Of a DNA stretch of 64,000 bases, positions 1 to 8,178 are shown piece by piece; positions within the stretch are counted from its first letter, which is position 1, and every line of letters begins with the position of its first letter. A program made the position numbers and the translations under genes. Under the pieces are notes generated by a model. It searched no databases, had not been told where the DNA came from, and saw only the letters and a program-made list of their open reading frames with translations. The DNA is from Bacteroidales bacterium (GTDB lineage Bacteria; Bacteroidota; Bacteroidia; Bacteroidales; Muribaculaceae). The stretch covers positions 124,001 to 188,000 of the forward strand of contig SUXH01000001.1 of the NCBI GenBank assembly GCA_015061055.1, in the 5' to 3' direction.

Positions 1-92
1 TTAGTAAGTGCAAAACTTCCTATACAAGAAGAGAATGTCATAGAAGATGCTATTGCAATTACTACTGCTACAGATAAATAAGTCTTTTTCAT
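1..92 (-). CDS. DUF3332-like lipoprotein, N-terminal fragment
   Basis: Only the first 30 codons lie in the window; the rest runs off the left edge. The visible peptide starts MKKTYLSVAVVIAIASSMTF and continues SSCIGSFALT, a lipoprotein signal peptide with Cys at residue 23. The CIGSF.LTN stretch right after the lipidated Cys is what I remember of the Bacteroidetes DUF3332 family, whose function is unknown. It starts 20 bases after the stop of the transglycosylase gene and may share its transcript. The lipoprotein call is firm; the family name is from memory. Confidence 0.6.
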   Translation of the reverse strand, partial: MKKTYLSVAVVIAIASSMTFSSCIGSFALT

Positions 93-112
93 AATTTAAT
101 GTGTTAAATAGT

Positions 113-1492
113 TTATTTTATATTTGAAGAGAAGTAGTTAAAACAGTTCTCAACCTTTTTAACATATGTAATAGTTTGGCTCCCTCTGAAGTATCCATTT
201 CGGCATACAACATCGTTAAAATATTCCGGATTAGATTTCCATTGAAGTGTAACGCTTACGTTGTTTTCCCATTTTTGAGGGTTCTTACCATATTTTTCGG
301 CTAAAGCGATAGCATCAAGAATATGCCCTGCGCCAGAGTTGTATGCGGCAATTATAAACTTAATTCGTTCAGCAGGGTCGGTTACTCTTTTAGAGAAGAT
401 TTCATCAAGATCTTTGATGTTTGCCACAGCTGCTTTAACGTTGAGTTCGGGATTTTCAATATGCTCAAGTTCTAATCCATAGGCTCGAGCTGTACTTGGC
501 ATCAACTGCATAAGTCCTCTTGCACCGGCCCATGACACAGCAGTTGTATCAAAATGTGATTCACTCCACGCTTGAGCTGCCAACAGTTTCCAATCCCAAT
601 TAATTTCTTTAGCATATTTTTTGAAAATATTATCGTAAGGCGAGATGATTCCGTTAATGAATTTGAATTTTGGTAACTCGGTCTCAATATCGGAATTTTT
701 ACTTAGCTCAAAATATCGTTTTAATAGTCGTTTGTTGTCGGTTAGGGTTTTTGATGTTTTCGCCCAAGAGTTAATACTATCGGCTAATTGTGTATTAGAT
801 TTATTTACTGCCCACGATGCTCTCTGTTCAAAACTGATAGGCAAACTGATATCAATGTTTTTATAGTAGGTTTGATTAAGTTTTGCAATGTCGCTGTCGA
901 CTATAGTAAGTGGTATCTGTTTGTTTGCTACCATTTTAATCAAATCTTCTGTTATAATGGAATCTTGTGTGATACTATGAATATTGATACCTCCACCTAC
1001 TTCATTATCAAGGTTTTTAAGACGTATTTCATATTTAGAATTCTGTTCAACATATATATCTTTACCAATGAGCTGTGTTACATCGGTTATCATTGAATTT
1101 GATTTTGGTTGAACAAGAACTTGTGTGGTTATTGTTTCTGTACCGCAATTAATAAGTTTATTTTTATATTCATTAATTATAGGCACCTCATAAGCTATAA
1201 TATCAATTTTACCGGAATCTAGCATTTCTATCATTTCGGTCATATTTCGAGCAATATGGAATTGATAATTAAGCTTTTTGTCGACAATAAAGTTGTGGAT
1301 ACGCTCATATTCATATCCTAAGGTGTCTCCTCTAAAAATGAAAAATGATGTGGGGCTATATAGTGTGCCAATCTTTAATGTATCCGGCAAATTATATATT
1401 AGCTCATTCCTACTTCTATTTTCACAAGAATTGTTTATTATAAGTAGGAATGAACTAAGTATGATAAGACATATTTTGCGCAGATAAGTCAT
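113..1492 (-). CDS. mltF: MltF-like membrane-bound lytic murein transglycosylase
   Basis: This 459-residue lipoprotein (lipobox Cys23 in LIINNSC) has two modules. Residues about 40-265 resemble a family 3 extracellular solute-binding domain (GTLYSPTSFF, then DIIAYEVP). Residues about 285-440 are a soluble-lytic-transglycosylase domain with AQAWSESHFD, GARGLMQLMPSTA and IAAYNSGAGH. The catalytic acid should be Glu311 in WSES. Enzymes of this architecture cleave peptidoglycan between MurNAc and GlcNAc from the periplasmic face of the outer membrane; the solute-binding domain of MltF-type proteins is regulatory. The gene starts 2 bases after the purM stop and is the third gene of a cdsA-purM-mltF unit. 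Domain order and length match the family. Confidence 0.9.
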   Translation of the reverse strand: MTYLRKICLIILSSFLLIINNSCENRSRNELIYNLPDTLKIGTLYSPTSFFIFRGDTLGYEYERIHNFIVDKKLNYQFHIARNMTEMIEMLDSGKIDIIAYEVPIINEYKNKLINCGTETITTQVLVQPKSNSMITDVTQLIGKDIYVEQNSKYEIRLKNLDNEVGGGINIHSITQDSIITEDLIKMVANKQIPLTIVDSDIAKLNQTYYKNIDISLPISFEQRASWAVNKSNTQLADSINSWAKTSKTLTDNKRLLKRYFELSKNSDIETELPKFKFINGIISPYDNIFKKYAKEINWDWKLLAAQAWSESHFDTTAVSWAGARGLMQLMPSTARAYGLELEHIENPELNVKAAVANIKDLDEIFSKRVTDPAERIKFIIAAYNSGAGHILDAIALAEKYGKNPQKWENNVSVTLQWKSNPEYFNDVVCRNGYFRGSQTITYVKKVENCFNYFSSNIK

Positions 1493-1494
1493 AT

Positions 1495-2661
1495 TTAATA
1501 TTCGAAAATGCCGTATTCTGATTTTATCGTTAGTTTGTTTTCTGTTGCATCTTCTACTCGACCTACAATTTGTGCATCGATACCAAATGATTGAGCAATT
1601 TGAATTATATTTTCAGCATCTTTAGGAGCTAAATATATTTCCATACGATGCCCCATATTAAATACTTTATACATTTCTTTCCAATCAGTTCCTGATTGTT
1701 CTTGAATAAGTTTGAAAAGGGGAGGAGTAGGAAACAAATTGTCCTTTATGACGTGTTTGTTCTCGATGAAATGTAGAATTTTAGTTTGAGCTCCACCGGA
1801 ACAGTGTACCATTCCATGAATTTTAGGTCTCATTTCATCAAGGATTCGTTTAATTACAGGTGCATAAGTACGAGTAGGAGAAAGAACGAGTTTACCAGCG
1901 TCAATATCAACTCCCTCTACTTTATCGGTTAATTTTACGTTACCTGAATATACTAATTCTTTTGGTACATTTTTGTCGTAGCTTTCCGGGTACTTTTCAG
2001 CAAGATATTTTGCAAAAACATCGTGTCGTGCTGAGGTTAAACCATTACTACCCATTCCGCCATTATATTCTTTTTCATAGGTTGCTTGTCCCGATGAAGA
2101 CAATCCAACAATTACATCTCCTCCAGCAATATTGGCATTGTTTATAACATCGCTTCTTTTCATTCGGCAAGTAACGGTGCTATCTACGATAATTGTACGA
2201 ACCAAATCACCTACATCCGCTGTTTCTCCACCTGTTGATATGATATTTACACCTACTTCACGAAGTTCTTCTAGCAATTCTTCAGTACCATTAATAATAG
2301 CTGAGATAACATCGCCTGGAATCAGAAGCTTATTACGTCCTATTGTAGATGATAAAAGAATGTTATTAGTGGCACCAACACAAAGAAGGTCATCAATATT
2401 CATAATCAATGCATCTTGTGCAATACCCTTCCACACGCTCATATCACCGGTCTCTTTCCAATATAGGTATGCAAGAGAAGATTTTGTGCCAGCACCATCT
2501 GCATGCATAATATTACAATATTCCGGATCGCCTCCGAGTATATCAGGAATAATCTTACAGAATGCTTTAGGATATAGTCCTTTGTCTACGTTTTTAATTG
2601 CGTTGTGTACATCTTCTTTTGAAGCTGATACACCTCTTAAATCATATCTTTGATTGCTCAT
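1495..2661 (-). CDS. purM: Phosphoribosylformylglycinamidine cyclo-ligase (AIR synthase)
   Basis: PurM closes FGAM to aminoimidazole ribotide using ATP, the fifth step of purine synthesis, in the cytosol. Visible family signs are the N-terminal MSNQRYDLRGVSASK, the DGAGTKSSLA nucleotide-binding region, the MNIDDLLCVGA motif, GGETADV and the C-terminal half with FNMGHRMEIYL. At 388 residues it is longer than the roughly 345 of proteobacterial PurM, as I recall for the Bacteroidetes form. It lies 33 bases after cdsA and 2 bases before mltF, so it is probably mid-operon. The mix of phospholipid, purine and cell-wall genes suggests shared transcription rather than shared function. Confidence 0.95.
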   Translation of the reverse strand: MSNQRYDLRGVSASKEDVHNAIKNVDKGLYPKAFCKIIPDILGGDPEYCNIMHADGAGTKSSLAYLYWKETGDMSVWKGIAQDALIMNIDDLLCVGATNNILLSSTIGRNKLLIPGDVISAIINGTEELLEELREVGVNIISTGGETADVGDLVRTIIVDSTVTCRMKRSDVINNANIAGGDVIVGLSSSGQATYEKEYNGGMGSNGLTSARHDVFAKYLAEKYPESYDKNVPKELVYSGNVKLTDKVEGVDIDAGKLVLSPTRTYAPVIKRILDEMRPKIHGMVHCSGGAQTKILHFIENKHVIKDNLFPTPPLFKLIQEQSGTDWKEMYKVFNMGHRMEIYLAPKDAENIIQIAQSFGIDAQIVGRVEDATENKLTIKSEYGIFEY

Positions 2662-2694
2662 ATATTAATGTTAGATTGTTTACTGATGAATTAA

Positions 2695-3513
2695 TTATAA
2701 TAAAATGAAAAATAATAATGCTGTCGGTGATACTAAAAGAAGACTATCGATGCGGTCGAGTATACCTCCATGTCCTGGTAAAATTTTTCCGGAATCTTTA
2801 ACTCCAATAGCTCTCTTGATGAGTGATTCACATAGATCGCCCCATGTAGAGAATATTGATACAATGATTGATAGAATAATCCAACCAGATAGGCTTAATC
2901 CATTAAAGAAATCATTGAAATAGGTGGAGATGGCTATGGCTGAAAGTATGCAAAGTACTAATCCGCCCCAAAAACCTTCCCATGACTTTTTAGGTGAGAT
3001 ACGTTCAAAAAGACGATGTTTTCCTATTAGAGTCCCCACGCAGAACGCTCCGGTATCATTAAGCCATATAAATATGAATATAGCCAAAAGCATTAATGGA
3101 TTTTCAATTAAGATAAAGTTAAGTAAAGATAGGGGTAATGCGACAAATAATTGTCCCATAAAAGATTGTGCCCAATTTTCAAGTGTGGTAGATGATTTGA
3201 TATATAGTTGGGCAAGGTTTCTTATAATTAAATAACATAAGTAGGGTGTTGCAACGATCAGACCAATTTCAGGATTGTGAGATTTCCATGCAAATGATAG
3301 GAACATTGTTAAGCCACCCAAGACATCAAGAACTTTACATAATAAAGGATTGTGTTGTTTGCTGTCGGTAAGTGATTGAAATTCCCATACTCCTAAAACT
3401 ACAAATAAGGAGAATATGGTAATGAACAAATAGTAATTACCTAATACTAACGTACATACAATTAGCAATACATATAAACCGCCTGTAATAGCCCGTGTAA
3501 ATAATTTTTTCAC
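2695..3513 (-). CDS. cdsA: Phosphatidate cytidylyltransferase (CDP-diglyceride synthase)
   Basis: CdsA makes CDP-diacylglycerol from phosphatidic acid and CTP in the inner membrane, the branch point for all phospholipids. The 272-residue protein is almost entirely hydrophobic segments. It carries the family signature near the C-terminus, GKILPGHGGILDRIDSLLL, and the SPKKSWEGFWGG motif in the middle. Length is normal. It is the first gene of the minus-strand unit cdsA-purM-mltF, with a -7 promoter box 27 bases upstream of the start codon. Confidence 0.95.
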   Translation of the reverse strand: MKKLFTRAITGGLYVLLIVCTLVLGNYYLFITIFSLFVVLGVWEFQSLTDSKQHNPLLCKVLDVLGGLTMFLSFAWKSHNPEIGLIVATPYLCYLIIRNLAQLYIKSSTTLENWAQSFMGQLFVALPLSLLNFILIENPLMLLAIFIFIWLNDTGAFCVGTLIGKHRLFERISPKKSWEGFWGGLVLCILSAIAISTYFNDFFNGLSLSGWIILSIIVSIFSTWGDLCESLIKRAIGVKDSGKILPGHGGILDRIDSLLLVSPTALLFFILL

Positions 3514-3539
3514 TTTTAATTAAGAATTTGTTTATGATA

Positions 3540-3571
3540 CAAAAATAGTGATTTTTTGTTTAGTTTACAAT
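3540..3571 (-). promoter_or_regulatory. cdsA promoter, Bacteroidetes type
   Basis: On the minus strand the -7 box TATTTTTG (TAnnTTTG consensus) occupies 3540-3547. An ATTG close to the TTTG -33 consensus sits at 3568-3571, 20 bases away. The box is 27 bases upstream of the cdsA start. Consensus match only. Confidence 0.5.
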
Positions 3572-3651
3572 ACTATCAATGATTGAGGTGTTATAATTTT
3601 AATGGAGGTATTATTTTTTGCTAAAATAGCTTAAGTCTTGGTGATTTGTAT

Positions 3652-3659
3652 TAATTTTG
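3652..3659 (+). promoter_or_regulatory. -7 promoter box that sets the start of the Yip1-like gene
   Basis: TAATTTTG matches TAnnTTTG exactly. It lies 26 bases before the ATG at 3686 but downstream of an earlier in-frame ATG at 3638, so the earlier codon cannot be on the transcript. No good -33 element is seen. Confidence 0.5.
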
Positions 3660-3685
3660 CAATTCAAATTGTGTATGAAATTTTT

Positions 3686-4237
3686 ATGTTTTTTGGAAAA
3701 TTGTTAAAACTCTTAGTGTCGCCTAATGTTGGTTGGGCTGGTTTTGATAAATATTCAATCCCCAATAATTTGTTGCTGAGCAAGTTGTTCTATCCATGTT
3801 TGGCTATATTGGCGATATCTAAATTTATTCCATTTATCTGTGGATATATGGAAATGGAATTGAGAGTGATGATTGTAAGTGCGATGATTGACTTTATAAA
3901 GTATTTTGTGGCATTTTTTATGATATCATTCCTCATTACAGGATTGTTTAAATTTACGACAGAGTCGGAGAACACTACCAATAGATTAAACAACTATATC
4001 GTGTTGAATTTGAGTATATTGGTTATAATAAATATTCTTAAAAATCTTGTACCTGGATTCCCCATATTTGATTTGTTGCCGGTGTATGTGGCTTATGTAG
4101 CATATTGTGGTAGAAATTATATGGAAATTCCCTCAGATAAAGAGAAATCATTTATAACATCAATGGCAATCTTCTTATTGGGAGTACCATTGAGCTTGAA
4201 ATATGTATTTGAATTAATGTTACCTAATATGTGTTAA
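3686..4237 (+). CDS. Yip1-like multi-pass membrane protein
   Basis: A 183-residue hydrophobic protein with about five membrane segments, beginning [20 protein letters not shown]. The short amphipathic start ([10 protein letters not shown] followed by FDKYSIPNN) and the following bundle resemble Yip1-domain proteins of Bacteroidetes, where a K..KLI..P...W motif precedes the helices. Function is unknown. I chose the ATG at 3686 over the one at 3638 because a promoter box lies between them. It ends 1 base before the smpB start, so the two are almost certainly co-transcribed and translationally coupled. Confidence 0.65.
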   Translation: MFFGKLLKLLVSPNVGWAGFDKYSIPNNLLLSKLFYPCLAILAISKFIPFICGYMEMELRVMIVSAMIDFIKYFVAFFMISFLITGLFKFTTESENTTNRLNNYIVLNLSILVIINILKNLVPGFPIFDLLPVYVAYVAYCGRNYMEIPSDKEKSFITSMAIFLLGVPLSLKYVFELMLPNMC

Positions 4238-4238
4238 T

Positions 4239-4691
4239 ATGGCTAATAATCAGATTAATATAAAGAACAGAAGGGCAACGTTTGACTATGAAATTATAGA
4301 AACATTTACTGCCGGTATTGTGTTGACTGGAACTGAGATAAAGTCGATACGTACAGGTAAAGCCGGATTGACAGATACATTCTGCTTTATCAATAATGAT
4401 GAAGTGTGGGTGAAAAATATGTATATATCGGAATATTTCTATGGAAGCTATAATAATCATGAAGCTCGTAGAGATAGAAAACTGCTTTTAAATAAGAAAG
4501 AAATCGAACGATTGAAGAAAAACAATGATTTGGCCGGATTTTCAATAATACCCCTTAGATTGTTTATAAATGAACGTGGCTATGCTAAACTTGTTATTGC
4601 CATTGCAAAAGGAAAGAAAGTATACGACAAACGTCAATCGATTAAAGAACGTGACGATAAGCGAATGCTCGATAGAATAATGAAACGATAG
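4239..4691 (+). CDS. smpB: SsrA-binding protein SmpB
   Basis: SmpB binds tmRNA and brings it to stalled ribosomes for trans-translation. The 150-residue length is typical. Family marks include [16 protein letters not shown], the TGTEIKSIR core with [12 protein letters not shown], the [12 protein letters not shown] segment and the Lys/Arg-rich C-terminal tail [19 protein letters not shown] that inserts into the mRNA path. It follows the Yip1-like gene by 1 base. No tmRNA gene was seen in the window. It converges with the methyltransferase gene only 11 bases downstream. Confidence 0.97.
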   Translation: MANNQINIKNRRATFDYEIIETFTAGIVLTGTEIKSIRTGKAGLTDTFCFINNDEVWVKNMYISEYFYGSYNNHEARRDRKLLLNKKEIERLKKNNDLAGFSIIPLRLFINERGYAKLVIAIAKGKKVYDKRQSIKERDDKRMLDRIMKR

Positions 4692-4702
4692 GGGAGTATA
4701 CC

Positions 4703-5911
4703 CTAAATTTTAGAACAGATTATAAGTATTGCATTATTGTTGCAGTCGGTGGTGCCAAATAGATATTTTTCTCCACCATCCTTAATTTTTAGTTTGTTCT
4801 TTAGTTCATCGGCTGAAAACTTGAAATTTCTAACACTCACATTAATTTGTGGGTGTTTGTTTTTGAAATGTTTGATTTCGCTACTTTTGAATGGAATAAT
4901 TTCTTCAATAACAAAACATCTTCCCGGAAAATTTTCAATCAAATTAGAGTTAAGAAATAAATGAGAATTCTTTTGTATCGGTGAAACGTTATATACAGCC
5001 TCAAGAGTATCGAAAATTTTAGCTTTCATAATACATTTATTTGGCTCATAAAGATACATACCACTCTCAGGAAGTGTATTTATTGAGTTTGAATTTGTGA
5101 TTGAAGATGAAAGTTCTTGTACTTTGTCTCGTTCGTAATTTATAGTATGTAAAATAGGGTACAACACCCTATTACAATGTAGATCTACCTTAAAAAGCAA
5201 CTCTTTACATTCGTTATTGATTCCTATTACCCAAATATCTGTAACACAATTGTTTAGGTCGCTGATAGATTGAGAAATATCGAGCATTGGTGATGCTTTG
5301 ATAATCAATGTGTTAGCTTTGTTTTTTAGATTTGGAATAAGGTCAATTATGTTTGGCTGGCAGTCAGTAAGCCCGAATAGCCTTTTGTTATTATCGCCAC
5401 GTCGAGCCGGATCAATAAAAATGGTGTCGAATTTTGTTTCGCAATTATTGATGTATTCGATGCAATCTTGATTGAGAACGGTAACGTTTTTAGTAAGATT
5501 CGACATATTGAATTTCGAAAGTAACGCTGTGTTGGGATTTAATTCGAGAGCTGTGATGTGTTTTACCTTTTTAGAAATATAGTAAACGTCAATGCAGAGT
5601 CCAGCTGTCATATCAAGTACAATTTCATCGCTTTCGAAAAGTGTAGAGTGAAATTTTGCAATCTCTTGGGCTGTACATTGCTCGGAAGCTAATATACTTG
5701 GAAACAAAAACGATTTGTTTGTGTAAATTTCAGGCAGTTTCTTTTGAATTCTTTTTTTGCAATCAATTTGAAGAATAGCAAATTTCGGATCAAAAGTTAA
5801 ATCCTTAAATTTCTTTAGACGCAGATTGTTGGTGTCAGCATTGATATTGCTATTTATGAAATCAAGAAATTGAGAATTGTTGATATAACTATTTAATGTT
5901 TCGAAGTCCAT
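4703..5911 (-). CDS. THUMP-like class I SAM-dependent methyltransferase
   Basis: A 402-residue protein. Residues 97-124 hold a Rossmann SAM-binding signature (VLDMTAGLCIDVYY, then ALELNP) and residues 165-171 hold FIDPARR, a DPxR variant of the catalytic motif IV seen in nucleic-acid methyltransferases. The N-terminal about 90 residues are an accessory region and the C-terminal part resembles the THUMP-like domain found with these enzymes in Bacteroidetes. The substrate is probably an RNA base, but this cannot be read from the sequence. A -7 box (CAAATATA on the plus strand, 5936-5943) lies 24 bases upstream. It stands alone, convergent with smpB. Confidence 0.8.
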   Translation of the reverse strand: MDFETLNSYINNSQFLDFINSNINADTNNLRLKKFKDLTFDPKFAILQIDCKKRIQKKLPEIYTNKSFLFPSILASEQCTAQEIAKFHSTLFESDEIVLDMTAGLCIDVYYISKKVKHITALELNPNTALLSKFNMSNLTKNVTVLNQDCIEYINNCETKFDTIFIDPARRGDNNKRLFGLTDCQPNIIDLIPNLKNKANTLIIKASPMLDISQSISDLNNCVTDIWVIGINNECKELLFKVDLHCNRVLYPILHTINYERDKVQELSSSITNSNSINTLPESGMYLYEPNKCIMKAKIFDTLEAVYNVSPIQKNSHLFLNSNLIENFPGRCFVIEEIIPFKSSEIKHFKNKHPQINVSVRNFKFSADELKNKLKIKDGGEKYLFGTTDCNNNAILIICSKI

Positions 5912-5974
5912 TTGCTATAAATCATAATTATATTACAAATATAGAAATAATAAATCATAACAGAAAATCATACT

Positions 5975-6056
5975 AATAATATGTTAAATAGAAAGCCTAA
6001 TATTGTGTTAAGTATGTGTATATATTTTGTACTATAATTAATATTATGTTAAATAG
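5975..6056. repeat. Three imperfect copies of an AT-rich 17-mer
   Basis: The 299-base gap 5912-6210 has no gene. It contains AATAATATGTTAAATAG at 5975-5991, a diverged AATATTGTGTTAAGTA at 5999-6014 and AATATTATGTTAAATAG at 6040-6056. A related AATGTGTTAAATAG occurs near 98-111. Their role is unknown; low sequence complexity makes chance partly plausible. Confidence 0.4.
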
Positions 6057-6210
6057 TGTTTTGCGGAGATATAGATGTTTTATTAGGTTAATATATTTAG
6101 TGTTATGTTATTTCAATAAACAAGAAGTCTCTATTACGTGTGTTGGTGTGTGTAGATGATTGTCTTGTGCAAAATGAATGTTATCCACTTTATTAAGTGG
6201 AATGATGTTA

Positions 6211-6537
6211 TTATTTTTTCTTATTTCGCCATTGAGCATAAGTTATCCTTGTTTGAAGATACTTTAGGTTGTTTCCATGAGCGTATGCCTCGCGTTCAAA
6301 AGATATGTTGTAATAGGCTTTCTTTAAGTTGCGAAATTGGCATAATCGTATTACCCATTCAATTAAATAGATGATATAGAACATAATCCATAACAATTCT
6401 TTTTGTTGAGCCGAGTGTATCAATTCATGATTTATAACGTATTTATCAATCCAAGACTTGTCTTGTGTTAGAAATAGACCGAAGAAATTTAGGCATATCC
6501 CTTTGGGGACCAGTTTAGTTTGTATGACTCTATTCAT
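6211..6537 (-). CDS. Small HExxH membrane protein, putative metallopeptidase-like
   Basis: A 108-residue protein from the ATG at 6537 (MNRVIQTKLV); an upstream in-frame ATG at 6576 would add 13 unconvincing residues. It carries NHELIH at 36-41, an HExxH zinc-binding motif. A hydrophobic segment (about 49-66, LLWIMFYIIYLIEWVIRL) follows, then ISFEREAYAH at 78-87, whose Glu could be a third zinc ligand as in gluzincins. I recall similar short proteins in other Bacteroidetes, always uncharacterised. It has no operon partner: a hairpin terminator separates it from rpoZ upstream. Protease activity is inference; the protein is far smaller than known peptidases with this motif. Confidence 0.6.
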   Translation of the reverse strand: MNRVIQTKLVPKGICLNFFGLFLTQDKSWIDKYVINHELIHSAQQKELLWIMFYIIYLIEWVIRLCQFRNLKKAYYNISFEREAYAHGNNLKYLQTRITYAQWRNKKK

Positions 6538-6739
6538 ATTTGTAAATGTTTTACGGTTACATCTCTCCCCTATCATTATAAATGTTTACTGCAAATTCTA
6601 TGCCATAGTTTTATAATATCAAATACACCTAATTATTGCGCTGTTGTCGTAGTTGCTCTTCCCTCTAGTTGAATAGCGTTGCCCTTGGCGCTATCATAAT
6701 TAAAATTTGCGTTTAGTATATTCCCCCATTATTTTGATT

Positions 6740-6776
6740 AAGGAGGCTGTGTAGTAATAAACTGCACAGCCTCCTT
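6740..6776 (-). terminator. Hairpin terminator after the bamD-rpoZ operon
   Basis: Arms 6740-6754 and 6762-6776 pair over 15 positions with one G-T pair around a 7-base loop (core AAGGAGGCTGTG). It lies 20 bases past the rpoZ stop. The rest of the 6538-6796 gap shows no gene; a GC-richer patch at 6645-6700 has no recognisable RNA fold. Confidence 0.7.
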
Positions 6777-6796
6777 AAAACTTAATCTAATATTTA

Positions 6797-7132
6797 TTAT
6801 TCAATATTATCTTTATCCTTAGCAGGATTTCTAAAATATATTTTCTTTTCATTATATTCCTGCTCAGCTATAAGAGTTGGCTTAGGCAACTTTTCATAGT
6901 AGCGTGATATTTCTATTTGCTCTCTGTTTTCAGAAATTTCCTCCAAATTGTCGCTCATTGAAGCAAATTCTTGCAACTTCTTTTCCAAATCCTTTTTCAT
7001 TTCCACAGCAATCTGATTAGCACGCTTCGAAACCACACAAACAGTTTCATAAATATTTCCTGTCTGTTCCGACATTTCTATCAAGTCACGAGTTACTGTA
7101 TTCAATGGGGCATTTGTCTTCTTGTAATCCAT
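6797..7132 (-). CDS. rpoZ: RNA polymerase omega subunit (Rpb6 family)
   Basis: A 111-residue protein of the Bacteroidetes omega/Rpb6 type. Omega helps assemble and stabilise RNA polymerase through the beta-prime subunit. The recognisable part is the N-terminal helix set TRDLIEMSEQTGNIYETVCV followed by SKRANQIAVEMKKDLEKKL, where the basic SKRA patch matches the conserved Rpb6/omega core. The C-terminal third is charged and variable. It follows bamD by 19 bases, an order I recall from other Bacteroidetes, and a strong hairpin ends the unit. Confidence 0.85.
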   Translation of the reverse strand: MDYKKTNAPLNTVTRDLIEMSEQTGNIYETVCVVSKRANQIAVEMKKDLEKKLQEFASMSDNLEEISENREQIEISRYYEKLPKPTLIAEQEYNEKKIYFRNPAKDKDNIE

Positions 7133-7151
7133 TTCTATATTGATTTTTAAA

Positions 7152-7967
7152 TTATTCTTTTACATATTTTTTTGCAATCTCAAAAATATTGTCAGCCTCT
7201 TTGCGATTCTCACTATTAGGATAGTCGTTTACGAATGAATAATATTCATCTATCACATCACGGAATCTATCAGCTTTCTTATAATCCACACTTTGATCAG
7301 CTTCTTGGAAACGAGCCTTCAGGATCAGCATTTCGAGGTCTTCTTTATACTTGCTATATGGATAATCTTTTAATGCATTCTTAGCTACGATTACAGCCGA
7401 TTCATAGTTGTTACCCATATAATTCCCAAGATTATAATATAGATACGCCGACTGTAGTTCCTTCAGCACCAACTTATCTTGTAATTCAAATATAGCATTT
7501 TGAGCGATTGATGCTTTATCACTTTTAGGGAAATAATCCAAGAAATTTTGCAATTCTTCAATAGCCTTATATGTACCTGTTTGATCAAGTTGAGTTTCAG
7601 GCGAATCAAGATAATAACCATATCCTGCATAAAAACGAGCCAACTCCGTATACTGCCCCTTAGGATAATGCTGGTAATAAGTCTTAAAATATGAGCCGGA
7701 ATTCATATAGTCTTGATTTTCATAATGACTTAAGCCCAACAAATACAACGATTCCTCAGCATGCACTGTACCTTTTAGCACTGTAACCAATTCTTCTAGG
7801 ATAGTAGTAGCTTGACCGTACTTTCCTTTTTCAAAGGCACTTTTAGCATATTCGTATTTATAATTTACATCAGTACTCTTTAGAACTTTCTGATATTCAC
7901 CACAACTATTAAACATCAAAAGTTCACAACCGAGTAAAACTATCGTAAAAATCTTCTTCATATACAT
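7152..7967 (-). CDS. bamD: Outer membrane assembly lipoprotein BamD
   Basis: BamD is the essential lipoprotein partner of BamA that helps fold beta-barrels into the outer membrane. The 271-residue protein has a signal peptide ending LLMFNSC and then GEYQKVLKSTD, typical of the Bacteroidetes form. The remainder is a series of TPR-like helical hairpins (YEYAKSAFEKGKYGQATTIL, ESLYLLGLSHYENQDYMNSG, YPYSKYKEDLEML). The start may be the second Met (MKKIF, 7961), which gives a more usual signal peptide. A perfect promoter lies 31 bases upstream. rpoZ follows in the same transcript. Confidence 0.93.
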   Translation of the reverse strand: MYMKKIFTIVLLGCELLMFNSCGEYQKVLKSTDVNYKYEYAKSAFEKGKYGQATTILEELVTVLKGTVHAEESLYLLGLSHYENQDYMNSGSYFKTYYQHYPKGQYTELARFYAGYGYYLDSPETQLDQTGTYKAIEELQNFLDYFPKSDKASIAQNAIFELQDKLVLKELQSAYLYYNLGNYMGNNYESAVIVAKNALKDYPYSKYKEDLEMLILKARFQEADQSVDYKKADRFRDVIDEYYSFVNDYPNSENRKEADNIFEIAKKYVKE

Positions 7968-7997
7968 ATATCAAACCGAATATAATAATTCAGTCTG

Positions 7998-8028
7998 CAA
8001 ATTTACGCAAATATTCAAATTTCTCAAA
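7998..8028 (-). promoter_or_regulatory. bamD promoter, perfect Bacteroidetes consensus
   Basis: Read on the minus strand, TTTG (8025-8028), 19 bases, then TAAATTTG (7998-8005). Both elements and the spacing match the primary sigma factor consensus exactly. Confidence 0.8.
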
Positions 8029-8121
8029 TTCTTTCAATCAAAATATCCATTCTTCTCTCAAATATTCCGCCATTTATCACTCAATCACATCATTTTGATG
8101 AAATTTAAACAGATAAAAACA

Positions 8122-8151
8122 AGAGGGATGTGCAACTTGACATATCCCTCT
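8122..8151 (-). terminator. Terminator of the cohesin/dockerin cluster
   Basis: Arms 8122-8132 and 8141-8151 (AGAGGGATGTG against CATATCCCTCT) form an 11-base stem with one wobble and an 8-base loop, 28 bases beyond the stop of the last gene of the secreted cluster. Confidence 0.6.
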
Positions 8152-8178
8152 CATCATTCACTAATCTAAATTTTACTA

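Noticed and set aside
2132-2653. A 173-codon frame antisense to purM
   Set aside because: PurM is certain from its motifs; the antisense frame is Ser/Pro-rich with no domain.
6645-6705. A GC-richer patch considered as a tRNA or small RNA
   Set aside because: No cloverleaf, no anticodon stem and no TTC loop sequence could be arranged; only a 4-base stem forms.
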